64,000 bases of DNA from Mesostigma viride (GCA_009746045.1 RPFO01000041.1:7596613-7660612); one strand, 5' to 3'; positions 1-11,368 are shown, counted from the stretch's first letter. Notes: generated from the sequence alone by a model not told the origin. A program made the numbers and translations.

Positions 1-50
1 TACTCAGTCCGTTCTGGTGGTTTCAGTTGACACCATTTAAGGGTTAAGGG
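1..50. mobile_element. Right terminus of a TTAA-target DNA element
   Basis: The first 50 bases match the right end of the element at 28,399-30,498. Both share the subterminal motif ACTCAGTCCGTTCT and a GGG end followed by TTAA (51-54 here). The copia-1 reading frame resumes directly after this point, so the element was inserted in copia-1 and the rest lies left of the window. Classing it as piggyBac-like rests on the TTAA target and CCC/GGG ends; no transposase is visible. Confidence 0.55.
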
Positions 51-1584
51 TTAAGGAGGACTGCCGTGACCCTGTCAAGTTCCATAAGTGGCGCGCGGCT
101 TTCTTGCGCGCGCAGCTGGAGTGGGCGATGTATGGGGTGTATGGGGAGTTGATGGAGGTGCCGCAAGGGGCGGTAATTAAGCTGAACTTGAAGTTTGTGC
201 TCAAGTATAAGCAGGTCCTCCCCACTGACCCTGTCACATTTCATGTACGGCCCTGTGTCACGGAGTTTAGGGGCTCGTCTGAGTTGTCGGAGGAGGAATT
301 GTTTACGCCCGGGCTGTCGCAGACCACTAGCCGGGTGTTAACATCGGTGTTCTTGGGGCTGTTGGATCGGGGTTTGGACTATGCCATGGCCTGCTCAGAT
401 TTTCAGCGGGCCTTTCTCCATAGCGACCCGGCAGTGGCCGAGGAAGTGTGGCGTGGCACGGTGTATGTGGTCAAGGTCCCTTTGGTGTGGCAGGGGGAGC
501 TGCGGTGTGTGTACTTGCGGCTTCTCCTTGGTGTGCCGAGGGCCTGCAGTCTAGCCCCATCATCTTTCGCAAGACGGCTGAACGCATCTTTGCTAGCATG
601 GGGGCGGTGTTTTCCCGCATCGATAGCAACCTCTTTCACATCCACACACCCAACCCCCACGAGCCCGCGTTCATGCAATGGCATGGGGATGACTGGCGGC
701 TTATTGGACCCCGGGTGTGGGTCCGGCAGTTCATAACCACTGTGGCCAAGCTTTTGCCCACTAGCCGCACGTTGTGGCTGGACCCCGACACCCCCGTCCC
801 TTTCTGTGGCCTAACCTACACTTTGCACCGCACACCGGTTGGCTGGTGCATTGACATGGCGGCCAAGCAGGAATACGCCGACAAGCTCGCGCAATCGCTG
901 CCTGAGCGGCTGGATGCGTCCGCGGGACCGCACCTGCGCGGCCAGCTGGGGTGGCTCGCGGTCACGGTGCGACCCGACCTGTCCATCTACGCGCGTGCGC
1001 CCGACGCCGTGCTTGCGGGCATGGGAGCGCCGCATCTTCGGACGCAAGTCTTGGCGTCACCGGGCCTGCGCGTGTGGGGGGTTGATATCACCCGCCCGGT
1101 GGCAATGACCATTTACTCTGACGCGAACCTGGAGTCGCGTACCATCACGCAGCTGCGCGCGCGGGAGGCGGCCATTTTTTTTCTTGATAGCCCCACTGGG
1201 CAGCCCACTATTGTCGACTGGTATAGCCGCATCCATCAGCGGGTAGTGGTAGACAGCAATCGCGCGGAGTGTCGCGCGTTCATTTCCGCTGTCGACCATG
1301 CGTGTTATGTGCAGCATCTTTTGCAATGGATTGCGGATAAGGCCCGCGTGGCGCTGTCGCTCCGCATGCGGCTGTGCACAGATAGCAAGTCAATAATTGA
1401 GTTTCTGAATAACCCGCTCGCCTCCACCACCAAACTAGATTACCTTGTGTTGGCCGAGTCCGCCACGGTGTTGGATGAGCGGCGGTGGATCCCCGAGAGC
1501 GAGAATATTGCCAATGCCTTGACCAAGCCAGCGATGCTGTCGGGGCCTCAGTACAAGCTGCTGCGGCAGCTCATGATGACATGA
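51..1584 (+). pseudogene. Copia-1 polyprotein, reverse transcriptase plus RNase H (5'-truncated)
   Basis: This is the C-terminal half of a Ty1/copia Pol. The frame opens at 51 with residues that align to the start of the RT region of copia-2 (DCRDPVKF here, DCQDPLKF there). RT motif A reads CSDFQRAFLHSD. The next conserved block, GLQSSPIIF, lies in another frame, so there is a frameshift near 535-545. The catalytic block reads QWHGDDW, with HGDD where copia RTs usually have YVDD. RNase H residues follow (CTDSKS, DYLVLAES) and the usual copia end NIANALTK sits just before the stop at 1,584. Integrase, protease and gag are missing on the left, where a TTAA element interrupts the copy. The frameshift and truncation make it non-functional as assembled. 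It is a distant relative of copia-2 rather than a recent duplicate. Confidence 0.9.
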
Positions 1585-2220
1585 GTTTTTTTTTACAGTG
1601 TGACCTGTCGTCTTTTTGCATGGGAATGGGCGCTTCTTTCATCTGTGAATACATTTCCCTAGACCTGACAGGCGGCCAGTGTGCCTACTAATGATGCATG
1701 TGTGGTGCAGTTGCACCCAAGTAGAAAAGGAGGCCGGGAGCAAAGCCCGGGTGTTTTTGGCGTGCTCAGATCCCAGCGTAGGGCACCCTCCTCGGGGTTT
1801 AGGATTTGGGGACGGCCAGTGTGCCGTTGTAACGTCACTGTTTCTCTACTTGAACGTACGTAGGGTCAGTGCTACCCTATTGCCCCTCGCTTTAAATAAT
1901 TTATGATAATTATTTAAAAAGAAAGTATGGGAGTTGTGCTCCCGAGTGGCATCTATCCGCTGGCCGGTAGTCGCCGGCCTGGGCGCCTAGTCAGGTGGGC
2001 ATCAAAGATTGGTGTCTAGATGCTAGTCGGTGCCTAAGCAAGGTACGGAAGCCAGTGCGCGCCGGGACGGTCTGACAGAGAACCGTCGCCCTCGGTAGCA
2101 CAGATCCGCTGAGTGCCGGTAGTCTCGGGTTAGAGGCTCGAGCATGCACTATCGGGTACTACCTACCGCGGTAGTCTCGGGTTAGAGGCTCGAGCATGCC
2201 TTATCGGTTAGCGCCGCGCC
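1585..2220 (+). other. 3' flank of copia-1, possible LTR remnant
   Basis: No gene is seen here. A pyrimidine-rich stretch follows the pol stop. An AT-rich patch at 1,893-1,921 is followed by GC-rich sequence with a 31-bp direct repeat (2,117-2,147 and 2,169-2,199). This would be the place for the 3' LTR, but there is no second LTR in the window to compare it with. Confidence 0.3.
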
Positions 2221-2469
2221 GCTGAGCTCCTTGCGGCCTGGCCAGCTGCAAGGGTTCAATAGCAATCAGTGGCGGCTGCGGGCTCAGCCTCCCACAATCG
2301 GTTCCCCAAACAACAAAAATCCCGTCTCCATCGCCGGCGTGCTAGCCAGCGGTGAAGGGCATTCAACTGGGGGGGGCGGTGGGGGGTTCCAGATCGCGGT
2401 TTCGGAGCGTCCAACAAGGGAGCAGAGGGCGAAGCGTTGGAGCTTGGGGCGACTCATGCGGTGAATGAT

Positions 2470-2965
2470 TGGGAGAGCCTCGGCGGGGTCGACGAGCTTG
2501 CCATCACCAGGCCATGCAGCGGCCGCGGTTGTGGGACGTGAGGTACACGCACAGGGCTAGAAGCGAGGCGTGTGACCTGTAAAACACGTCTTCCATGAAC
2601 CATCCTGGGCTGCGTTGCCAGTAGCCGGAGCTGTTGACGTCAAAGGAGGTCTCTTCCCAGGGCGGCTCAGCAGAGCGACTGCGCTTAGGTTCAGGCGATG
2701 CAGATGGCGAGGCAAGCCCGGGAGGCGGGACGAGCACCAGTGCACGAGTAGTGTCACCGCTGCCTGCCGGACCGGATGGCGCCAGCTGCAGCCGGAGCTG
2801 CAGACGTATTTTCATTGCCGAGCGCAGCCGCCAGGCTGCGTTGCGTCGAGAGGCGTTTGCTCGTCGTATATTGCTTAATAGCTTCGGAAAATTATATCAG
2901 CATGTGCGTCGTAGAAAGACGCATCGATTGTGATATTCACGGCTAAATTCGGTGCTCAAACCACA
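2470..2965 (-). pseudogene. LINE ORF1, 5' end fragment with 5' UTR
   Basis: On the minus strand this begins with the LINE 5' UTR (about 2,965-2,820), which matches 25,176-25,330. It continues into the N-terminus of ORF1 at 2,815-2,504, recognised by the shared motif SPSASPEPKRSRS that is also found in ORF1-B at 27,4xx and, as SPSASPEPKK, in ORF1-A. The 5' UTR contains a hairpin in which GATGCGTC pairs with a GACGCAC-type arm. The copy breaks off after about 100 codons and nothing of the C-terminal domain follows. A non-coding or chimeric remnant is the best reading. Confidence 0.6.
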
Positions 2966-2989
2966 ACACCTTGAAATGGCCTTTTTTTT

Positions 2990-3867
2990 ACATAAATTCT
3001 GGCCCATGGCAAGTTTATGGTTGGATTGACCTAGGATTGGATCCCACAACTCCCCGGGATGTGTCTGGCTAGTGGTGGAGTAGTTGAGTCAAAATGTTAA
3101 GTTTACGTGGTATTCCCTGCTTAAGTTAACTCCAGATCCAAGGCCAAAACTGGCCACCTAAACCACTTGCACTTGCATAGCAACAATAATTGATATCAGA
3201 TTATGCTGTAACTTTGCAAGGGTGACGAATACGAGTTGTTCTGACCTTGTACAAAGTTCTAGGGCATTCGGAGCCCTATTTAGTGACAAATGCTAGCAAA
3301 ATAGTGCTAGCATTTGTCGTAAATGGCAATTTTTAATTAATATTAAATCCAAATAATGTCAGAATGACACCCAAACCTATTGTCATCATGCCAACACCTG
3401 ACACAGGGTCCCCACAATTCATGTGCAAAAATTCAGATCATACGGAGCCCAAAATGGTGACATTTGCCTGCATTTGTCACCATTTTGGCTCTTTTTTATC
3501 ACAATTTTAACAACACTAACCACCAAGACACTCCCCAAGCTAGGGCACATCATGTTAATTCTTTGCAGGCAACTCAAGAATGACTAGTACAAACAGCGTG
3601 CAAAACCTTGGGGCATGTGAATGCCTGAGTGGTGACCATAGCTAGCAGAATGTATAATGTAAGGTAGACATTGCCAGTATGCCACATTGCTGTGATGCGC
3701 AGTGCACGTCCATATATACCCCATAACACCATACCTTTAAACTACTTGGCACATTGCAAAATGGGAAGGAAAGGTGGACAATACATGCCACGTCACTAGA
3801 ACACAGCCATTTGGTTGCTACCAACACGCACCATGCGTGATATATACGTGTAATACATGTCAAGAAC
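2990..3867. other. Non-coding AT-rich stretch
   Basis: No credible gene. It contains scattered copies of the CTAGCATTTGTC and TTTGTCACCATTTTG motifs that recur in the 184-bp satellite at 49,930-51,200 and the tandem array at 45,350-45,900, so it is probably a diverged piece of that satellite family. Confidence 0.4.
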
Positions 3868-3984
3868 ATGCCGAGCGAACATCAAGGTGAAGTGACACCC
3901 AGCCGCTGGCACATGTCACCTGGCATCCACGTATGCTCACGTGATATGGTATTGGCATATCCCATGTCTCCAAATCTTGTGCTT

Positions 3985-5230
3985 TGTGGGCACCGAGCCA
4001 CCCATGCAGTAACCCACCCATGCAGCCACCTGGTCACCCACCCAATGAACTGCTTACACTCTTGCGCGCCCGTGCACCCAGCCACCCACACGTCCACCCA
4101 CCTAGTGACCAAAGCCAGCCAGCCAGCCGTGCACGTGCTAACCCACCTTATATAACCACGCATGCACCTAGGCACCCAACCACCTTAACCAACCCACTTG
4201 GACATTCACCCACCCAGCAAGGCACCTGCGCTTGCAACCCACACACCTATAATAGGTAATAAGGAAGCACTCACCCATCCAATGAGCCAACCACCCAACC
4301 ACCCAACCACCCAACCACCTAAACACCCAGCCAGCATGCCCCATATGCACCATCCGGCCACCCACCCTTGACCCACCCACCCACCCACCCACTCAACCAC
4401 TCAGTGCCCCCCCACCCTTATACCCACTGACCCACCCACACATGCACTTTCTCAGCCAGCCACCCCCACCTCACCCCCAACCTGCACAGCCCTTCACCAG
4501 CGATATCAGGTGAGTCGGTCCCAACCATAAACCCACCCACGCATCCATATCTGTGCGCCCACCCGCCCATCTACCCGTCCCTTCGCCCACCGACCCACAC
4601 CTAGTCATCTACACATCCACCAGCCACCAACCACCAATGGCCCATCCACCAACCCACCCACCCACACGCATCCCTAACCACCCAACCACTAACCCACCAT
4701 CCTCAAACCCATGCAATTGTTTCACTCACACATCTAACTACCCACCCACTTAGGAGTCTCCAAAGCCTATCATCACGCAGACACCTGGCCATCTGCCTAC
4801 AACCGATCACCCTAACACTCGTCTACCCATCATGACCAGCCACCCATCCACCCACCCTCTCCACCTGCCTGTGCTCCCAGCTACTCGGCCAGCCATTTAC
4901 CAAGGCATCCACCTTTCAGCCAGCCACCTGCCATTGAACCCACCCATGTCTAGGAATCCCTTGAAGCATCTACAGCCTAAGCCTCCCACCCAAGACTTCC
5001 AGGGCAACTGAACAACCAACCAACCAATCAACCAGCTACACAACTACCTAACCACCTAACCACTCAACAACCCGATCACCAAACCACCTAACCACCCAAC
5101 ACCCAAACCAGCCAGGCATGTGCCCGCCCATTTGCCCTCGCACGCCCGCACCATCAGGTCCCTCCATACACGCCCCGTTCACCTAGCCAGCCACACACCT
5201 AGCCAGCCACCTGCCCAACTCACGCATGAA
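3985..5230. repeat. Degenerate CCCA/CCAC-rich minisatellite
   Basis: About 1.2 kb built from irregular copies of CCACCCA and close variants (CAGCCACC, CAACCACC). Strand composition is strongly skewed, with very little G on the plus strand. Open frames on both strands consist of His/Pro/Thr or Gly/Trp/Val repeats and are by-products of the repeat. Confidence 0.85.
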
Positions 5231-5239
5231 GTCAACGTT

Positions 5240-6420
5240 AGCCATGCATGGCCTCACGTTGCATCACTTGCATTGCATGGGTAGTTTGCATGAGGCAGCT
5301 TCCATCTCGTTGTCAGCAACTGAAAAGGCTCTTTCTTTACTTTAATGAATGAGCAACAACGTTGGAAACGTTATCCTATCCCTCTTTAAAACAGTCTTTA
5401 AATCAGAAAGACGAGGGCAAATATCTGGACAAGGTGGCAATAACCACTGCAAAATGCACTTGAGAACGTCTTATTAATCCAGCTCTCTACCCTTTGAGAA
5501 GCTGCCTTGCGTTAGCAGCGATCCTGGGCCCTCTAGCTCGCTCACCTCGCTTAATCTGCGCTTCTTTATGGCTGCCGGGAGATGCGAAGCTTGAACCCAG
5601 CGTGTCGTGGCGAGGTCCTCTGCCCGGCCCATCACACCTCGAAACCGCATGCCGACTAATTAAAAACGATGCCCCCCTTTGCCTTTTGTATCGGGCGTCA
5701 AAAGAACGATAAACTCGCTTGGAAAACACTGTCGCAAAGAGCTTTCTACAGGCATTATAAGCAATTTTCGCAGTTTTTACCGCACTTATTGCACAGCCGG
5801 GAGACCATTAGGGACCTTTGCGCGGAATCTCGTGCACGCCATATGTCCTGCTGGCTTATTGCCGCAGGCTGGCAGTATAGGAAGGTCGGGCATAGCCTAA
5901 AGAGGTAATTATCTGACGATAAAGATATGCATTGCATGACGCAAGAAACAGACGGATTTCGCACCCCCCAGTTTATTCACGCAAATGCCGGAAAATTAAA
6001 AGCGAAACTCAAAAAACGAAAACACTAACCTCTTCGGGAATATTATAACGAACAAGCTGAGCTATCGTGCCGGGTTTTTCGTTTCCTCCCGTATCCAGGA
6101 CCGTGAGACACGTACCACCGAGAAATCTGGATTTCGCGAAAAAAATTGTGCGCTGCAAAAAAAATATTTGTCCCGCTCAATGCCCTCGTCGCAATCACAG
6201 CGCATATCATTCCAAACTTATTCCATGGATTAATCGTGATGTAAGCTTCGTTTTGACACCTCAGGCGGCTGAAATGACGCAGGTTTCAGAACGCTAGCTG
6301 ATGCTCGACCGCCATGGGTGTTTTCGTCGTTTTCGTCTCTCGCGGCGCGGGAAAAATCTAGATCTCGGACGAAATCCGGACAATAATTTATGTCAAAATT
6401 TGGCGGGTTCGCGGTGTTGT
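5240..6420. other. Unassigned region
   Basis: No supported gene. Small open frames (under 100 codons) on both strands show no recognisable motifs. It may be the interior of a decayed transposon. Confidence 0.3.
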
Positions 6421-6463
6421 GAACGTGAAAGTTATGAGCTCCGCCGTCAGCCATGGCTACCTC
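6421..6463 (-). mobile_element. LINE 5' UTR fragment
   Basis: The minus strand carries the conserved LINE 5' block with GGCTGACGGCGG followed by GCTCATAACTTTCACGTT. The same block is at 25,150-25,190, and a diverged version is at 27,340-27,375. Downstream sequence is unrelated, so only the 5' end is preserved. Confidence 0.5.
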
Positions 6464-6611
6464 GTGGCCCGAGCGCATGATGGCCCGAGCGCATGATGGG
6501 CACCATGCATACCACTGATACCAGCTCATGAATTAGCATTATTTAGTCATGTACATATGGTTTGGGCAGCTAGCGTTTTCACGTTTGTTGCTTTCTGACG
6601 ACAATGTACAT

Positions 6612-7500
6612 ATTAATTCATTAATTAGACTCGTGCCGGCTCCCGTTGGGGAGTCACGGAGCATTAACCCCGATGGATGGATGGATGGATGGGTGCAAAC
6701 AGTCCTACCGGTCTAATCTATCTACCTACGACATCTACATATCTAACAGCATTCTAACGACAACATCTATCTAGACAGCTGCACGCTGCCCTGGGGGAGC
6801 TGTCTGGCGTGCCTCCCACGGGTTTGCACACGCGGGCGCTTCCCCACTGGGGGGGGCTCGTTGTCCTCTATATGACCTGGGCCCACTTCGCCTTGTCTAT
6901 CATCTTTTTCCAAATCACGGAGAGGCCTAGGCCCCCCATGTCCTCTACTAGCTGTTCTTTGAAGGTGCGGGCCTTGCGGCGTCTAACATCACTGGGCCCG
7001 CCGGCCCACGTCACGAGGTCGGCCGGCCAGGCTGAGCTGGTCGCAGTCCTGCGGGGGGGCCACGTGAGGTGTCTACCTGGTTGGTGCGAGCTAGGTGCCC
7101 TACTAGCTGCAGGCGTCGCTGCTTAATGGTGCTGGTGATATATGGCATGCCCTGGTACAGGTCCTCATTGCGGACATGAGCATGATATCCTACTCTGAAA
7201 ATGGAACGCAGCATGTTGGTGACCGCGCCGTCCAGCTTGCGGGCCAGGTCGGCGGTGAGGGTCCACGTCTCGGCCCCATGCATATGTGAGAACAGGGAGG
7301 ACGAGGACCTTGAACAGGTCCTGTTTCTCGATCTTGCCCAGGGGCTTGCGCCACAGGGCCCGGTACTGGCGTAAAGCGTGCCAGGCGAGGGAGACGCGAT
7401 GGTCCACATCAACCTCGCAGCTGGGGAGCAGGCTGCCCAGCAGCTTGACGCGGTCCCGATACAGGACTTGAGAGCCGTCGAGGTACATATGCAATGTACA
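6612..7500 (-). pseudogene. LINE ORF2 C-terminal fragment with 3' end
   Basis: On the minus strand, frames at 7,494-7,165 and about 7,300-7,011 together give the thumb and C-terminal region of a LINE reverse transcriptase. Recognisable pieces are DRVKLLGSLLP, LFKVLVLPVLTY, GAETWTL and QRRLQLVGHLARTNQVDT. They align with the plus-strand ORF2 at 34,440-34,900. At least one frameshift is needed. The 3' UTR runs to a hairpin at 6,640-6,653 and an ATTAATT-type tail at 6,612-6,628. A GATG microsatellite lies at 6,673-6,692. The 5' side breaks near 7,500, where unrelated LINE 3' UTR sequence in the other orientation begins. Confidence 0.75.
6640..6653 (-). other. LINE 3'-terminal hairpin
   Basis: On the minus strand CTCCC-CAAC-GGGAG folds as a 5-bp stem with a CAAC loop, directly before the AATT-type tail. 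It belongs to the conserved hairpin set discussed in the findings. Confidence 0.6.
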
Positions 7501-7779
7501 TATGGTTGCCTATGATGAGCCCCACACCAGATGACACCTAGCATTATTTCATGCCATGGCCCATGCCGCCGCCCTTGTGGAGGCCTACGCACATGCTCAG
7601 GACGCAGAGGCGGCCCAGTGTATCGCGGCAGATGCCAAGGCCTGCCAAGCTCGCAACCACTGAGGCAAAGGACATGCACATGGTACCACCTCGACCGGCT
7701 CGGCGGCCGGCGGCAGCGCACCCCGGTGGAGCACACGGGGGACGGCATGGCGCCGGTCAGCCTTGACCCTACAAAACCC

Positions 7780-8050
7780 TAAGGTGACCCCATTTGCCGT
7801 ACGGACCTACTTGCCATGCCATGCCAATCTGCCACGTGGTATACATGGTATAGGTGACAGGCGCCAGCATACAATCCCGTGGGTGACAAGCGACAGTAGA
7901 CATTCGCGTGGGTAACAGATGGCAGCATATGGTGGCGTGGGTGACAGGAGGCAGTGTTACTCGATGGGTCTAGTTGCTATATGACTCATTGGAATAGTTC
8001 AAGTCCCATGCACATAAGGAAAATGTCATTTCATTACAATAAGAATAATA
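7780..8050. repeat. Short degenerate GTGGGTGACAGG repeats
   Basis: Four irregular copies of a roughly 35-bp unit containing GTG(G)GTGACAG and GCAGCATA lie at 7,850-7,955. No gene is seen before the 3' end of the MYND gene at 8,100. Confidence 0.4.
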
Positions 8051-8099
8051 AGGAATAGGCCATTCCTAGACCCCTTTGCAGGCACGCAGGCCTGACTGT

Positions 8100-8894
8100 T
8101 TAGCGGTTGTACATGCGCAGGCAGGGCGTCTGGCGGCCCTCAAACCCAGTGCAATCGTCTTTCACACGCAGAGTGTCCCCGCGCAGGGGGAACTTCACAC
8201 CAGAGGTGCAAGTCCACACGTGGGTGAGCAGAGTGCAGTCCGCCTTGTGGATCTTCCAGTGCGCAACCTGGCACTCGCGGGAGCAGTACCGCGCATCCTG
8301 GCAGCTGGCGCACCTGCGCTTCACCTCTCTCTTGCCCTTCTTCTCACACCCCGGCGCAGCGCAGAAACCGCGAACCGACTCGGGGAAAGGACCAATGGGG
8401 CTGTCCAAAATGGGCGTGCGCACTGCGATCACCACCTTCTCGCAGGGGCGGGTATAGGGAAACGCCGTCCTCGCAACGATCTTGTCCGCGTCCTTGGGCA
8501 CGCGGAAGGACAGGCCAATCCTGGTAACCAGGTCGATGAACCCGTCGTCCTCCTTCTTCTCGCGAAGGAGGACGCACAGAAGCATGAACTCGCTCTCAGG
8601 GCGAATGTGGGACAGGATCTGACTGCGAACGCAGTACTTCCTGCTGATCGCAGTGCGTACGTCAATGAATTCAAACTCCAACTGGCGATCCAGAGCCGTA
8701 AAGGAGTCGAAACGAACCAGCACGCAAAAGGGGGTTTTCAACTTCTTTTCCCACTCATTCACGCAGCTGTACAAATTGCTGGAGTTTTCCATGGCCTTGC
8801 GCACCACCAAGCGGTACCAGCCCCCGCACAACTCCGCAAACAGGTCGGAGTGATCCTGAGGGAGCTCATTGGCAATCAGAGGGGTGGAATCCAT
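8100..8894 (-). CDS. MYND zinc-finger protein
   Basis: An intact 264-residue protein on the minus strand. Residues 178-220 form a MYND-type zinc finger, with ligands in the order C178, C183, C195, C198, C204, C208, H216, C220. The YCSREC and AHWKIHK core is typical of the family; the first pair is spaced C-x4-C rather than C-x2-C. MYND fingers bind short proline-rich peptides and occur in chromatin and signalling adaptors. The N-terminal 170 residues (DLFAELCGGWYRLVV onward) match nothing I recognise and carry no SET motifs. The start ATG at 8,894 is the first in frame and lies just downstream of the inverted-repeat element at 8,997-9,566. The next gene on the same strand ends at 9,710. The molecular target is unknown. 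Confidence 0.8.
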   Translation of the reverse strand: MDSTPLIANELPQDHSDLFAELCGGWYRLVVRKAMENSSNLYSCVNEWEKKLKTPFCVLVRFDSFTALDRQLEFEFIDVRTAISRKYCVRSQILSHIRPESEFMLLCVLLREKKEDDGFIDLVTRIGLSFRVPKDADKIVARTAFPYTRPCEKVVIAVRTPILDSPIGPFPESVRGFCAAPGCEKKGKREVKRRCASCQDARYCSRECQVAHWKIHKADCTLLTHVWTCTSGVKFPLRGDTLRVKDDCTGFEGRQTPCLRMYNR

Positions 8895-8996
8895 AGCGGC
8901 TGACAGTCTGTGCGTGCTCGTGCGGATTGGCGTGGTTTGGCTGCCAAACTCGCCCTCCTCCGCTTATGTGCCCGGTCCGGCGTGAACCCGCGGGGG

Positions 8997-9566
8997 GGAT
9001 AGCCCGAACTTTTCGAAACCTTGCTAGGGAAAAGTAAAAGTTTCCAGTGGGGATCCCAGCCATTTTGAAAAGTTCGGGCTATGGTTCGGGCTGTCGATTT
9101 ATAGCCCGAACCTCCCCTTTTCTCCCTCTGGGCAGTGTGTTGCTATGGGTGGATGCTACTCTTTTTTTTACTCTGTTTCCCAACACATAAAATTTTATGT
9201 GTTAGCAATTGTCATCTATATATAATCATAGCTAATACCCCTATATTTTATGTGTTAGCAATCCTATCTGTATATACAGGAAATACCCCTATATTTTATG
9301 TGTTAGCAATCTAAGGAAGAAACACACACATACACTGCACACTGTCCAAATAACCAAGTCCCTACCCCATGTACAATGCATGACACCACCGCCCAAGGGG
9401 AAAAAGGGTCCGGTTCGGGCTATAAACTGATAGCCCGAACCATAGCCCGAACTTTTCAAATGGCTGGGATCCTCACTGGAAACTTTTACTTTTCCCTAGC
9501 AAGGTTTCCAAGAGTTCGGGCTATCCCCAAAAGTTCGGGCTATCCGCATAGCCCGAACTTTTCGCA
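8997..9566. mobile_element. Foldback element rich in the GTTCGGGCT motif
   Basis: Two arms of about 120-150 bp (8,997-9,116 and 9,409-9,566) are inverted copies of each other and carry about ten copies of GTTCGGGCT or its complement. The 290-bp centre has three direct copies of TTTTATGTGTTAGCAAT (near 9,190, 9,248 and 9,297). The element sits in the gap between two minus-strand genes, upstream of the MYND start. It could be a MITE or a regulatory array; no target duplication was identified. Confidence 0.6.
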
Positions 9567-9709
9567 AACAAGTCAAGTCCTACGCCTAGTGCATGAGTGT
9601 TGGATTTGCATGCAAAGAGTCTTATTCATTACAAAATAGAATACCACAAGTCCCTATCAACAGTAGCCTCCATAGGCTTGCATGGGCAATGAAGTGCCCA
9701 GATGACACC

Positions 9710-10897
9710 CTACGCGAAGAAATAGGGCTTGTTGGACCCCACAACATCGTACAGAAGGAAGCCCCCGGCCTCTGCATTACGCTTGAGACGGTTGTTGGGG
9801 CGGCTAAAGCCCGGGAAAGCGACAGCCTCAGAAACAAGGCTGCAGAACTTGGCGCACTCGTAGCAGACCAAGTCAACGTCAAAAGAACGAGGCCTTGGAG
9901 CCACATACAGGTTCTGCACGTTGATGTCGATGCGCTTCATGCACTTCTGGCACTGCCTGCGAGGCCAGTAAAACTTGTCACTGGAGGGGCCGTTGTGCGT
10001 GTTGTCATGGGCGCGCTCTGCCATCTTGTGGAGTTCCTCGTTGTACTGGAACACCTCATCGATATGGCCCTTGTACTCCCAATACTGCATGCCGCGAGAC
10101 ATGGCCTTGCTGATGACCACGTTGTTGTCGACATACTGGGCCAGGAACTCGTTGCGGCAGATCCCACAAACGACGTCGCCAACCACGAGCTTGGCAACAC
10201 GGAAATGGGAAGTAGTCTCCAGCATCTGAGGGGTGACCTCCTTCACCACTTCGTGCGCGTGGAGAGCAGGCTTCTTGCACACAGCGCACATGCACTTGGA
10301 CAGAGGGTAGCCGGTGGGAGGAGGTGGGAGACGCTTGGGCTCATATTCGTACTTGTAAATCTGCAAGCCCGTGTCAAAATTCTTGACAGTCTCCTGCACC
10401 TGCTCCGTGGGAGGAGAGGGACCTAGTGCATCCACCTTGTCGCTCAGTTCATCCAGAGCGCACCCCCGGCACTGCATCTCCCCGTTCTCCTTCTTGCACA
10501 CTGCCCTCTCCGGCACCTTTTTGCAGGTGACGCAATGCACCAGAGGAAACTTGGAATCGCCACTACCATTTGGCCACACATGGCCTGTTTGAGGCCAAAT
10601 GTCAGAGTCCTTAAACCGAGGGGCGAATAGCCCAGGGAGAGGAGCAGGCACGTACACAGGCTCAGGCACTGGCGCAGCAGGCACTGGCACTGGCACAATC
10701 ACAGGCACTGGCGCTGGCACAGGCGCAGGCACTGGCACAAGCGCAGGAGCTATGGCGGAACAACCAGTCCTAGTTTTTGTGCAGCGAGGATATGGCAATC
10801 CATAGATTTTGGGAGCCTGGAGCCCATAGATGGCCCTAGTCTGTGCCCTAGTCTGACGCCTGAACACCGGCCCAGCTGCTGCATCAACGGGAAACAT
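9710..10897 (-). CDS. Cys-rich zinc-binding protein with Pro-Val linker
   Basis: The likely start is the ATG at 10,897 (MFPVDAAAG), giving 395 residues. The open frame continues upstream to 11,710, but that part overlaps palindromic repeats and the divergent F-box-like gene and looks non-coding. Residues 50-90 form a proline/valine-rich repeat (PVPAPVPAPVPV). Then come six CxxC pairs: 122/125, 143/146, 204/207, 244/247, 316/319 and 345/348. The spacing fits two or three structural zinc sites such as treble-clef or RING/PHD-like folds, but no family signature is clear. Residues 181-200 hold a charged, proline-rich segment. The protein is probably nuclear or cytosolic, since no signal peptide or membrane segment is visible. 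Its 3' flank (9,590-9,640) is repeated near 24,240-24,290. Function unknown. Confidence 0.65.
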   Translation of the reverse strand: MFPVDAAAGPVFRRQTRAQTRAIYGLQAPKIYGLPYPRCTKTRTGCSAIAPALVPVPAPVPAPVPVIVPVPVPAAPVPEPVYVPAPLPGLFAPRFKDSDIWPQTGHVWPNGSGDSKFPLVHCVTCKKVPERAVCKKENGEMQCRGCALDELSDKVDALGPSPPTEQVQETVKNFDTGLQIYKYEYEPKRLPPPPTGYPLSKCMCAVCKKPALHAHEVVKEVTPQMLETTSHFRVAKLVVGDVVCGICRNEFLAQYVDNNVVISKAMSRGMQYWEYKGHIDEVFQYNEELHKMAERAHDNTHNGPSSDKFYWPRRQCQKCMKRIDINVQNLYVAPRPRSFDVDLVCYECAKFCSLVSEAVAFPGFSRPNNRLKRNAEAGGFLLYDVVGSNKPYFFA

Positions 10898-11029
10898 GGC
10901 GGTCTGCTGTTGTTTTCTGCGCTGGCTATGGCTGTTCTGTGGTGTGATGGTGCATTTGGTAGGCCTGCACGACCTTTGTACCTGTGGAAACTCGTCCTCC
11001 CACGAGATCTTCATCGGACGGCTGGGATC

Positions 11030-11345
11030 GATCCTCCAGAAGGTTCCGTGGCGCGGCGCGGCGCGGCGCGGTAGTGACGTGGCGGAATGCCGTGCCACGG
11101 TACTCGGACCGGTATCCATGATACTAGTCCGGCCGTACCGGCGCCGCGCCGTATCCGAGATACGCCGTACTATCATGGGAGATCTGAATTGCCGTGGACC
11201 GTCCGATCTCCGCCACGTGGCAGCGTCCCGTGGGAGATCGTCGGTCCACGGAATATTCCGCGAAGATGCCGTGGGGCGGTGTACAAAGGTCCGACACCAC
11301 GTCAAAGTGGGCACTTCTCGCCTGCTCCAGCATCCCAACAGCACT
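11030..11345. repeat. GC-rich palindromic repeat cluster (also 12,255-12,620)
   Basis: Dense short inverted repeats built on CCGTGGCGCGG, GGAATATTCC, GTCCACGG and similar elements. A related cluster lies at 12,255-12,620 and traces occur at 24,330-24,380. They flank the F-box-like gene on both sides and look like remnants of small inverted-repeat transposons. Confidence 0.4.
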
Positions 11346-11368
11346 AGCACCACTACCACAAAGAAGAC

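Noticed and set aside
40-56. Telomere-like GGGTTAAGGGTTAAGG
   Set aside because: Only two units, and the same sequence forms the end of the TTAA element at 30,490-30,502.
8076-8903. 275-codon plus-strand frame opposite the MYND gene
   Set aside because: Antisense shadow; the minus strand has the MYND ligands in order.
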